A stretch of 7,206 nt of DNA, from assembly GCA_024641365.1 (NCBI GenBank), contig JAHEDF010000047.1, forward strand, positions 1 through 7,206. The letters run 5' to 3'. Of the stretch, positions 1-5,852 are shown one piece after another. Each line of letters starts with the position of its first letter. Position 1 is the stretch's first letter. The translations under genes were made by a program, and so were the position numbers. The notes under the pieces are model-generated. The model had not been told where the DNA came from. It ran no database searches and saw only the letters and a program-made list of their open reading frames with translations. Source of the stretch: Planctomycetota bacterium (GTDB taxonomy: Bacteria > Planctomycetota > UBA11346).

Positions 1-137
1 GATTGGGACAAGAAGCGGGTGCCAAATTAGGTGGGGCATTACTGGCTGATAGCTTATCACAACCAGGTACAGTTGGCGATAGTTACATAGGCATGTTTAT
101 GCATAATACGCGGACTATAGTCGCTGCGCTACAATAA
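1..137 (+). CDS. Metal (Zn/Mn) ABC transporter substrate-binding protein, C-terminal fragment
   Basis: This is the last 44 codons of a gene that enters from the left edge; the reading frame begins at position 3 and ends at TAA 135-137. The tail contains LGGALLADSLSQPG, then GDSYIGMFMHNTRTIVAAL. This matches the end of ZnuA/PsaA/TroA-family (cluster 9) periplasmic metal-binding proteins, where a 'G..Y..M..HN...I..AL' helix closes the C-terminal lobe. Such proteins capture Zn2+ or Mn2+ in the periplasm and pass it to an ABC permease. The metal ligands lie upstream of the window, so the metal cannot be named. The stop codon is only 3 bp from the stop of the convergent gene on the other strand, and no terminator hairpin lies between them. 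The family call is reasonably firm despite the short fragment. Confidence 0.72.
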   Translation, partial: LGQEAGAKLGGALLADSLSQPGTVGDSYIGMFMHNTRTIVAALQ

Positions 138-140
138 GCC

Positions 141-1631
141 TTAAAACCGCTCAGTCCAATCGCCGCGTTGAATAAAGCCGCCGATTGATGTGACGTGTCC
201 TTGGTCACCAACAATATGCATGTCTTCAATAGTTAAGTGTTCACCTGAACGAAGTAAGCCGATATACAGTTCAAAACCATCATGTTGATTGTTCGGTTCT
301 TGAATTGAAATAGGTTTTGAGGCAGTAAATCCGTAATGAGGTAAAAGATTCGGCGTAATTTGAGCATGCGGCGCATGGACGACGATGCGGACCGGGCTTT
401 CAAAATCGATAAAATCACTGTCACCCGGATTGCTGACAATAAGCGCATAATGATTATTGCCGAGTGGTTCCAAGCGCGCCGTTATGCGTGGATTACTTAC
501 ATTATTTTTAGCGGCAGCCAAAACTTGAGGAATGCTAAGTGAATGTGTCGATTCACGACCAGGTAAACGAAATAATAATACGCCGTCACAATGTTGTGGT
601 TTGAAATTTCGAATAACTGCAAATTCGTTGGCTAAACCTTGTGGGGTCGTGCTGGCGAAGACGACTTGTTGCCCAGCTTTAAAATTATGTCCCCCAGCTT
701 TTACTGCTTGTGGGAAACGAATATAAATAATATTTTCGTAATTATGAACAACTTTTGTGGTGATCCCGCCAGCAGTGAGCGCTTGTTCTGGCGATAAGGA
801 GATGGCAGGTTTTAATAAGGTACCGTCACTATCATAGAAACTGCATTGTTCATAGGTAGGCAGCCCAATTCGATATGGTCGACCAACGGCATCTAATTTC
901 GCAAGCGCAGTCGCTAAATCTTGTGCACCAAGGAGTGGTGTCGATCCGTGCGGATCTAATGGGACATAGGTATTATAAAATTGTGGAGCAACCAAATCGA
1001 CAACATGCATTAATTCAGTTAGATGTTCACTGTGAATCCAATCGACTAACATGGTGATAGATAAATGAATATCTGCAGGCAATGCTCGTCGTATATCTTT
1101 CAGGAAAGTGATATAAGCGGCTAATTTTTTGGTAGGGACATCACAATCTAATTGTAAACCAATTGTCACCGTTGTGCGATTTCGTTCCCAGCCTTGTAAT
1201 ATTGTAGACATTAACTCAGGAGGAACGTCACTATCAATACGTTTAGCGAATGCAGCATCAATGCGAACAACTAAATATTGTTGTTTTCCCGGAATAGGAG
1301 CAGATGGGCGTCCTTCTGGTTCCCATTGAGGAACGCCTTCAACATTGCGAATAAATCCACATAATGAAAAAACATAGCGACTACCAAGTTTATTTAATGT
1401 ATCTATTTCGTCTGTGGTTAAAACCCGATTGGCTCCCCAATCCCAATAATCAATAGGAAAACCAGCAACCGGGATAATTGCTTTATCATCGTTAAAGCGC
1501 GGCCACATGCCGGTAATTGCTATTGAAAGCGTACTGGCCACTAAAATAGCCAGTATGCCGGTCATGCGCCGGGTCGTATCGGAGGCGTGCTCTTCGCAGT
1601 AGTTAGAATCGTCGCTCGAGTCGTCAGCCAT
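141..1631 (-). CDS. DUF3142-like protein with N-terminal membrane anchor
   Basis: 496 residues. An acidic N-terminus (about residues 1-20) and an Arg-Arg pair precede one hydrophobic segment (residues 24-42, MTGILAILVASTLSIAITG region). This suggests a signal anchor with the rest of the protein outside the cytoplasm. The stretch at about 158-198, GLQLDCDVPTKKLAAY followed by LPADIHLSITMLVDWI, resembles the core of DUF3142, a predicted TIM-barrel-like family of unknown function. An alternating hydrophobic region at about 390-490 looks like a beta-sandwich. The ATG at 1631 is the first start in this frame after the in-frame TGA that ends the upstream CoA-binding gene, 21 bp away, so the two are probably cotranscribed. 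No Shine-Dalgarno motif precedes it. Met23 is an alternative start that would give a more conventional signal sequence. The biochemical role is unknown; carbohydrate-related activity is possible from the fold alone and is not shown. Confidence 0.72.
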   Translation of the reverse strand: MADDSSDDSNYCEEHASDTTRRMTGILAILVASTLSIAITGMWPRFNDDKAIIPVAGFPIDYWDWGANRVLTTDEIDTLNKLGSRYVFSLCGFIRNVEGVPQWEPEGRPSAPIPGKQQYLVVRIDAAFAKRIDSDVPPELMSTILQGWERNRTTVTIGLQLDCDVPTKKLAAYITFLKDIRRALPADIHLSITMLVDWIHSEHLTELMHVVDLVAPQFYNTYVPLDPHGSTPLLGAQDLATALAKLDAVGRPYRIGLPTYEQCSFYDSDGTLLKPAISLSPEQALTAGGITTKVVHNYENIIYIRFPQAVKAGGHNFKAGQQVVFASTTPQGLANEFAVIRNFKPQHCDGVLLFRLPGRESTHSLSIPQVLAAAKNNVSNPRITARLEPLGNNHYALIVSNPGDSDFIDFESPVRIVVHAPHAQITPNLLPHYGFTASKPISIQEPNNQHDGFELYIGLLRSGEHLTIEDMHIVGDQGHVTSIGGFIQRGDWTERF

Positions 1632-1652
1632 TGGTGACGTGTTGTGTAGCGA

Positions 1653-2054
1653 TCATGAGAGCTGTTCCAATGGGTCGCCGTAACCGAGTACCACCAATGT
1701 GCAGGCTTCAACGACATGTAAACCGCGTTCGCGTGCGACGCTAGCTAATGGTTCGCCATCAGCACCCGGATTTAACCACAGCACCTGTGGTTTACAGGCA
1801 ATAATATCGTCGAGCATAGCAAGTCCGGCGGTCGGATTGATATACATACAAACAATTGTTGGCGTTCCGGGTAAGTGTCGTAAATCCGCATAAACTGGAC
1901 ATCCAGCAATGGTGCCACCTGCGGGATGCACTGGCCATACCGTATAATGTCGATCTAAATAACGAAGAATAGCTTGATGACTATAGCGTTCAGGTTTGGA
2001 AGACGCGCCGACAATTGCGACGGTGCGTGGAGTTTGCGGTGTGATATCTGGCAT
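1653..2054 (-). CDS. Small CoA-binding (YccU-type) Rossmann protein
   Basis: 133 residues. The N-terminal PRTVAIVGASSKPERYSH has the glycine-rich nucleotide loop of the CoA_binding family, and it is followed by a strand ending YTVWPVHP, as in the family's 'Y.VyPVnP'. Later come a PTAGLAMLDDI helix, the conserved VLWLNPGADGEPL and the closing VVEACTLVVLGYGDP. The length is normal for the single-domain family, which shares its fold with the CoA-binding part of succinyl-CoA synthetase but has no catalytic domain. The physiological role of the stand-alone protein is unclear. I chose ATG 2054 because the family similarity begins there. The open frame extends upstream to 2294, but that would add about 80 unrelated residues and overlap the divergent gene. 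No clear Shine-Dalgarno is visible. The gene reads into the DUF3142-like gene 21 bp downstream. Confidence 0.87.
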   Translation of the reverse strand: MPDITPQTPRTVAIVGASSKPERYSHQAILRYLDRHYTVWPVHPAGGTIAGCPVYADLRHLPGTPTIVCMYINPTAGLAMLDDIIACKPQVLWLNPGADGEPLASVARERGLHVVEACTLVVLGYGDPLEQLS

Positions 2055-2076
2055 TATAAAACCACGTGTATGGGTA

Positions 2077-2085
2077 TGCGATAAT
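2077..2085 (+). promoter_or_regulatory. Candidate extended -10 promoter for the transketolase-like gene
   Basis: TGCGATAAT has the TGN extension directly before a 5-of-6 match to TATAAT. No good -35 box lies about 17 bp upstream, as expected for extended -10 promoters. Transcription would start near 2092, leaving a leader of about 70 nt. This is a pattern match only. Confidence 0.35.
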
Positions 2086-2116
2086 CGGTTCTTGCTGCAC
2101 TGAATGATGGTTGCGA

Positions 2117-2130
2117 GCATCATGTGATGC
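2117..2130. promoter_or_regulatory. Inverted repeat in the divergent intergenic region (operator candidate)
   Basis: GCATCA-TG-TGATGC is a perfect 6-bp inverted repeat with a 2-bp spacer. It lies between the starts of the divergent genes at 2054 (-) and 2161 (+). If the promoter candidate at 2077-2085 is real, the repeat lies within the early transcribed leader of the + gene, a position suited to a repressor. A repeat of this size can arise by chance. Confidence 0.3.
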
Positions 2131-2148
2131 CACGGACGGCAAGTATCC

Positions 2149-2155
2149 AGGAGAA
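2149..2155 (+). promoter_or_regulatory. Shine-Dalgarno site for the transketolase-like gene
   Basis: AGGAGAA lies 5 nt (from the final A) to 7 nt (from AGGAG) before ATG 2161. It is a strong ribosome-binding site and fixes this start codon. Confidence 0.8.
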
Positions 2156-2160
2156 CACGG

Positions 2161-3450
2161 ATGTCAGATGACCTGATGCATGAACTATCCACATGGCTGG
2201 CTGGCCTAGAAAAAGCGAGTATTTTTCCAGGTCGCTTGCGAATTTTTTGTGATGAACGGTGTGCCGGTATCTTATCGGAACACGAGCGTAACATATCCGA
2301 TTGGCAAGGAGCAACTGGTGGTTGTTTATTAGCAGCCGCCTGTGGAGCAGCTTTAGTTGAAGAAAAACGTCAAGGCTATGTTGTTGTCATTTTACCACGT
2401 GCGGCATTACAGGAAACAAATGTGCGAGTTGCTGCACAAATGGCGATTCGATTATCGTTAACTGTGCTGACTGTCATAATTGTTGGCGGAGATTCATCAG
2501 ACAGTGACTGGTTTATTACCGCGGGATGGCGACGTGCTGGTGCTGGACCGGTAGTCAAACATGCGCAGTCGCCAGTAATTAATCAGCGTGTGTCGCACCC
2601 GCATTTCTCTCTTGATCATCAACCAGTCCATTTGCCGATATTAATGCCTGGCGCTATTCCATCATGGCCAGTCGATAATTTAAGTAATCCTTTATCATTA
2701 ATGACAGACTGGTTGTCGTGGTTAAAGGTGCGAGAACCGCTATTGATAGTAGCAGATTTGTCCGCGCCGTGGCAAAGCATTTCGCCGCATGAAATGCTGC
2801 TTGCCACATTAGCACAATATGCGTGCGAAGGTAATCGTGTGTGTTGGCGCGTACCAACTGGAATTTCTATAAAAAATTGGCTTGAGGTCATGTATGAAAT
2901 TGGCAGACGAGGCATAGCAGTTAAATTATTTATATCAGTTATTGATCTACCAAGTCGTCCGCAATTAGCAGCTTTAGTCGGTTGGTGGGTTATGGTGCCA
3001 AATGATGTCGGAGAAGCGGCGGCGATGTTAGCCCATGCATTAGAAAGTGAAGATCCGGTGTTATTGGCTTTGCCACCTGTTGCATTAAATGATTTAGAAC
3101 CGTGGCCACTCGAAAAAGCATATACTTTAGGAACGGGTCGGTGGTTACGGCGTGGACGTGGACCAATTATTGTCTGTGATTATCATACCAGTTCTGCAGC
3201 GTCGCAAGCAGCCGCAGAATTAACCAGTAATGATGTGAGTGTATTTATTTGCTCAAGTTTATTACCGTTACCAATTGGTGATTTAGATCAGGTAGCGTTA
3301 GCGCCAATTTTTGCGTGCGGTAATGACTTAGGCGTTGGATTAAAATCGGCACTCATCGGTCATGATCGAAAAGTCACCATTGTTGACGATGGTACGAATC
3401 CACAAGCCATAGTCGACATGGTACGAAAACAAGGCCACGGAAAAAAATAA
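2161..3450 (+). CDS. Transketolase/DXS-like protein lacking TPP motif (probable pseudoenzyme)
   Basis: 429 residues with no signal peptide or clear membrane segment. The domain order resembles 1-deoxyxylulose-5-phosphate synthase/transketolase. Residues ~50-110 (GATGGCLLAAACGAALVEEK, VVVILPRAAL, TVIIVGG) match the TPP-binding domain. Residues ~190-305 (PLLIVADLS, SPHEMLLATLAQYACEG, MVPNDVGEAAAML, DPVLLALPP) match the pyrimidine-binding domain. Residues ~312-429 (LEKAYTLGTGRWLRRG, PIIVCDY, then LLPLPIGDLDQV) match Transketolase_C. The conserved GDG of the Mg/TPP motif reads LPR (78-80), the later Asn is replaced in IIVGGD, and the glutamate of the 'IAEQH' motif aligns with His210. DXS is normally about 620 residues, so roughly a third is missing, mainly active-site loops. 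The frame is intact with a strong ribosome-binding site, so this is not simple decay. Homology is inferred by eye. The substrate or partner is unknown. Confidence 0.6.
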   Translation: MSDDLMHELSTWLAGLEKASIFPGRLRIFCDERCAGILSEHERNISDWQGATGGCLLAAACGAALVEEKRQGYVVVILPRAALQETNVRVAAQMAIRLSLTVLTVIIVGGDSSDSDWFITAGWRRAGAGPVVKHAQSPVINQRVSHPHFSLDHQPVHLPILMPGAIPSWPVDNLSNPLSLMTDWLSWLKVREPLLIVADLSAPWQSISPHEMLLATLAQYACEGNRVCWRVPTGISIKNWLEVMYEIGRRGIAVKLFISVIDLPSRPQLAALVGWWVMVPNDVGEAAAMLAHALESEDPVLLALPPVALNDLEPWPLEKAYTLGTGRWLRRGRGPIIVCDYHTSSAASQAAAELTSNDVSVFICSSLLPLPIGDLDQVALAPIFACGNDLGVGLKSALIGHDRKVTIVDDGTNPQAIVDMVRKQGHGKK

Positions 3451-3475
3451 TGCAGACGAAATAGCTGTAAGTGGC

Positions 3476-3982
3476 TTATTGCGAGGTGTCTGGTTGGTTA
3501 GATTGCGGTTGTTGTTCAATCCATACTTCCAACCAGGTACTAATTTGTTCGCCAGCAATGATAGCGGCAGATTCTAATGCTGCTGCCTCGTTATTTAATC
3601 CACTGCTATAAGCGGTCGCGCTCCAATTACTGACTGCATTGCCGTAACGTGAGGTAATCAAAACCTGACCGTGTAAATTAATATTCCAACGTGTAGCGAT
3701 ACCACGCGTATCATTACCAGACGCAAAGATATCTTCTTTATCAATAGTTATCTGCAAGCGCGCCGAGCCACTAGGGCTCACTTCCCAACCTAATTTATTT
3801 TCAATGGCGTCGCCAATTTCTTTCTGTAAGTAAGCTTGCGCGCGCACTGCACTTGTCGCATTTTTAGTTATAGTAATGCGAATTGGTTCGCCTAATGGCC
3901 GCACACCTGCCATACGATAGGAACACTGTGACAGTAATAAAATGGCAACAATGCCTATTAACAATAAGAGCCAACGATTCAT
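3476..3982 (-). CDS. lptE: LptE-like LPS-assembly lipoprotein
   Basis: 168 residues. The N-terminus MNRWLLLLIGIVAILLLSQC is a lipoprotein signal peptide ending in Cys20; the lipobox is LSQC, with an unusual Gln at -1. The mature protein opens CSYRMAG, like the 'CGY.L.G' start of LptE. It continues with a strand (IRITITKN), a helix (residues ~48-64, AYLQKEIGDAIENKLG), SARLQITIDKEDI, a long strand pair (~98-112) and a terminal helix (~132-155) ending in a Gln-rich tail. This is the LptE fold order and a normal length. LptE plugs the LptD barrel and helps deliver LPS to the outer leaflet. The start overlaps the stop of the upstream BamD-like gene (ATGA), implying translational coupling, and no separate Shine-Dalgarno is seen. 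The family diverges strongly in sequence, so the call rests on architecture and context. An unrelated small lipoprotein is the main alternative. Confidence 0.66.
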   Translation of the reverse strand: MNRWLLLLIGIVAILLLSQCSYRMAGVRPLGEPIRITITKNATSAVRAQAYLQKEIGDAIENKLGWEVSPSGSARLQITIDKEDIFASGNDTRGIATRWNINLHGQVLITSRYGNAVSNWSATAYSSGLNNEAAALESAAIIAGEQISTWLEVWIEQQPQSNQPDTSQ

Positions 3983-5229
3983 GGGGAAATAGGTGTAGCA
4001 GGAAGGGGCAGCGGAGCACCGAGTTCGTTTTCAGTCGGTAAAGGTAGTTCTGCTAATTCACGCTGTGCTGCACGACCAGCGTCAGAACTACTGTCACGAC
4101 GAATAACTTCTCGGTAATAAAAACGTGACGCAGGAAGCCACAACCCATCATTTTTTCCTTTTGGGGTCGCTAACCACCCCAAGCCAAATGTCACACGATC
4201 TCTATACCAACGAGCTACTGCTAAATCTCGTGCTTGAATCCAACTTCGAATTCGTTTTCGATAGGCTTCAACTAATTTAATTTTTTCGGGATCGCCATTG
4301 GCTTCGATTTCTGCCTGATCTATCACCGCAGAAGCACTAATTAAAACCCCTACATCAAAATGTTCACCACGGTAGGAGACGAGATAACTAAGTGCTCGTT
4401 CGCATAGTGCCGTAAACACCAAGGGATGAACTGGGTAATTTTCACAAAATTTTTCATATTCACGACGAGCAAAGAAAATAAGATCGCGGTCACCGCTTCT
4501 TAGTAACGCACGACCAAGACCAATTGCAGCACGCGGCGCTATATCAACACGGTCACCGTGGCGTTCCATGAAACGAAATAAACGATTTAATTGACTTGAT
4601 GAAGCCGAACTGCTGAGGCGAATTACTTGGCGCGGATCTTCTGCGTCTAAATTTATGGAGGCTATAAAATTTTGCGCGCGCTCAGCGGCATCCATTGCTT
4701 CTAACATGGTTGCTGGCATGCCATCATACCCAGGAATATAATACCATAATTCGTAGAGGCGATTATGCATGTCTGAAAGATTTCCACGACGGGCATTCGC
4801 GATTACTTGAATGGCTAATAAATCACCGGCTGCTTTCGTATAAGGGAAATTACCGAAACCATCTGATCCCAACCACGCAGCGCGACGTTCTTTAGAAGGA
4901 TTTACAACCCACCATTGTGGCGCAGCCCAATGCCACGCACTTTCTAATGGTTGTGGGTCTCCAGTTTCTAAAAGGAGTCGCGCTTGGCGGGCATATTCAG
5001 CAGCAGTATTTTCATCAGCTTCACTAACCAAGGCATTAATGCGCTCTAAGCGGTAGGTGGCGGCTTTTTCTTGCACTCGTGTGACAAAACGCGTTTCAAT
5101 TTCATCATCAGAGGCGCCGGCACCAGGATTTTGATTTGCGACATCTACCCCATGCACGGATATCATGCTCCAATTGCACAACAACAAACAGAAGAGGAAG
5201 CGTAGTTTATATCCGATTGACCGCAGCAT
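3979..5229 (-). CDS. BamD-like periplasmic TPR protein (outer-membrane assembly)
   Basis: 416 residues. A basic N-terminus and hydrophobic core (residues ~8-22, LRFLFCLLLCNW) end in a possible signal-peptidase I site near SVHG-V. There is no standard lipobox; Cys18 follows LLL. The middle is alpha-helical. The C-terminal half (~250-395) reads like BamD TPRs: a YEKFCENYPVHPL motif, a long helix pair with DQAEIEANGDPEKIK, then ASRFYYREVIRRDSSSDAGRAAQRELAEL, the typical 'A..YY.evi..yP.S..A..A..rL' repeat. It ends in a Pro/Leu-rich tail. BamD helps the BamA complex insert beta-barrel proteins into the outer membrane. The first half is longer than in proteobacterial BamD (about 245 residues). It is the first gene of an operon with the LptE-like gene, which it overlaps by 4 bp. 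No Shine-Dalgarno is visible. A generic TPR protein is the alternative. Confidence 0.68.
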   Translation of the reverse strand: MLRSIGYKLRFLFCLLLCNWSMISVHGVDVANQNPGAGASDDEIETRFVTRVQEKAATYRLERINALVSEADENTAAEYARQARLLLETGDPQPLESAWHWAAPQWWVVNPSKERRAAWLGSDGFGNFPYTKAAGDLLAIQVIANARRGNLSDMHNRLYELWYYIPGYDGMPATMLEAMDAAERAQNFIASINLDAEDPRQVIRLSSSASSSQLNRLFRFMERHGDRVDIAPRAAIGLGRALLRSGDRDLIFFARREYEKFCENYPVHPLVFTALCERALSYLVSYRGEHFDVGVLISASAVIDQAEIEANGDPEKIKLVEAYRKRIRSWIQARDLAVARWYRDRVTFGLGWLATPKGKNDGLWLPASRFYYREVIRRDSSSDAGRAAQRELAELPLPTENELGAPLPLPATPISP

Positions 5230-5314
5230 GAGCGGCAGTCTGGTCGCTGTGCTTGCGGTGCAATGTGGAAAGCCCTTTGTGGCTATCGGTTAGGTCCCGT
5301 GATGCGCCTGTGAC

Positions 5315-5323
5315 ATTGTAGCA
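5315..5323 (-). promoter_or_regulatory. Candidate extended -10 promoter for the bamD-lptE operon
   Basis: On the minus strand this reads TGCTACAAT: the TGN extension plus a 5-of-6 match to TATAAT. Transcription would start near 5308, giving a leader of about 80 nt before ATG 5229. No good -35 box is seen. It has the same TGC-plus-hexamer form as the candidate at 2077-2085. Confidence 0.4.
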
Positions 5324-5457
5324 TAAAGTATTTCGCTTCACCGTGCGAAGGCGTAAAATTATATAATTAATTGACCAGTAATACCTTACGTGAATTCTCC
5401 TTGGTTATTTAGTGGCAATACACGTGTAGTCATGTTTGACTAATAATTGCTATAGCG

Positions 5458-5481
5458 TTTCTGCATCCAAGTAGGCAGAAA
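5458..5481. repeat. Hairpin-forming inverted repeat
   Basis: TTTCTGC (5458-5464) and GCAGAAA (5475-5481) form a perfect 7-bp stem around a 10-nt loop. It lies in the gene-free region, far from either start codon. It could be a protein-binding dyad or part of an RNA; no T-run follows, so it does not look like a terminator. Confidence 0.4.
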
Positions 5482-5501
5482 AGGTAAATAACGGCCATTA
5501 T

Positions 5502-5531
5502 CGACTCTAAGAATAGAGAACCGACTCTAAG
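5502..5531. repeat. 10-bp direct repeat with 20-bp period
   Basis: CGACTCTAAG occurs at 5502-5511 and again, identically, at 5522-5531. The start-to-start distance is exactly 20 bp, about two turns of the helix, so both copies face the same side of the DNA. A short inverted repeat (CTCT at 5505-5508, AGAG at 5515-5518) overlaps the first copy. This is the arrangement expected of tandem sites for a transcription factor. Confidence 0.55.
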
Positions 5532-5704
5532 TCCAGGTCAAAGTTTTCTGCAAACCACTTATAATTAGCGAAAGAAAAGCGGTAATTACAGCAAATTTGG
5601 CCATACCAAAACCATGAGAAGAGAATGATCACTCTTTTAGCACATGTATAACACCACTTGGAGATCAGCGATCTGGCCGCGCCTAAAAAGCTCGCATCTC
5701 AGCA

Positions 5705-5717
5705 ATTTGCAGCAAAT
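5705..5717. promoter_or_regulatory. Palindrome ATTTGC-A-GCAAAT upstream of the pilC promoter candidate
   Basis: A perfect 6-bp inverted repeat around a single central A. It ends 9 bp before the -35 box of the candidate promoter at 5727-5755, and its centre is about 50 bp before the predicted transcription start, a usual position for an activator. A half-match, GCAAAT, also occurs at 5591-5596. Confidence 0.38.
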
Positions 5718-5726
5718 GGTGCAGAT

Positions 5727-5755
5727 TTGATGGCTTTGCATTGTGTGTGAATAAT
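5727..5755 (+). promoter_or_regulatory. Candidate sigma70-type promoter for pilC
   Basis: TTGATG (5727-5732), a 17-bp spacer, then AATAAT (5750-5755). This is 4 of 6 for the -35 box and 5 of 6 for the -10 box with optimal spacing. The start would be near 5762, giving a leader of about 90 nt. I found no sigma54 GG-N10-GC signature, although some pilus genes use one. Confidence 0.42.
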
Positions 5756-5840
5756 GCACTGAGTCGGACCGGCTCTGCACAGTGAGTACCGCCTTGCATG
5801 ACAATTCCCGTTGGGACATACTCAAACGACGATCCGCCTT

Positions 5841-5845
5841 GGGAG
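5841..5845 (+). promoter_or_regulatory. Shine-Dalgarno site selecting the GTG start of pilC
   Basis: GGGAG lies 7 nt before GTG 5853. The same frame opens earlier at TTG 5811, but that codon has no ribosome-binding site, and the extra 14 residues are unlike the family, which begins a few residues before a 'F.Y.a.D..G' motif. Confidence 0.75.
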
Positions 5846-5852
5846 AAGCAAC

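Larger units (their letters stand above)
5230..5852. other. Gene-free divergent regulatory region
   Basis: About 620 bp with no convincing coding frame on either strand; the longest frames are short and lack family-like sequence. It separates the divergent BamD-like (-) and pilC (+) genes. It contains one promoter candidate facing each way, a pair of 10-bp direct repeats, a 7-bp-stem hairpin, a 13-bp palindrome and an A+T-rich stretch near 5354-5372. It is long enough to hold a small RNA, but nothing matches an RNA family I recognise. Confidence 0.6.

Noticed and set aside
2055..2294. Upstream extension of the CoA-binding gene to an ATG at 2294
   Set aside because: It would add about 80 residues unlike the family and overlap the divergent transketolase-like gene, which has a strong ribosome-binding site; family similarity begins at the ATG at 2054.
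2619..2915. 98-residue minus-strand frame inside the transketolase-like gene
   Set aside because: Lies wholly within a longer gene that has family similarity and a ribosome-binding site; composition is that of an antisense shadow.
2161..3450. Calling this gene a functional dxs
   Set aside because: The GDG motif, the following Asn and the catalytic Glu are all missing, and the protein is about 190 residues too short.
5358..5367. Overlapping TATAAT boxes on both strands in the A+T-rich stretch
   Set aside because: No acceptable -35 box or TGN extension at the right distance for either direction; probably chance in A+T-rich DNA. A better -10 lies at 5315-5323.
5502..5531. Direct repeats as a CRISPR remnant
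   Set aside because: Only two 10-bp units with a 10-bp gap; CRISPR repeats and spacers are far longer.
5637..5825. 62-residue minus-strand open frame in the intergenic region
   Set aside because: No ribosome-binding site, Cys/Ser/Arg-rich random-looking composition and no family resemblance.
5811..5852. Earlier TTG start for pilC
   Set aside because: No ribosome-binding site precedes it, and the added 14 residues do not resemble PilC; GTG 5853 has GGGAG at 7 nt.
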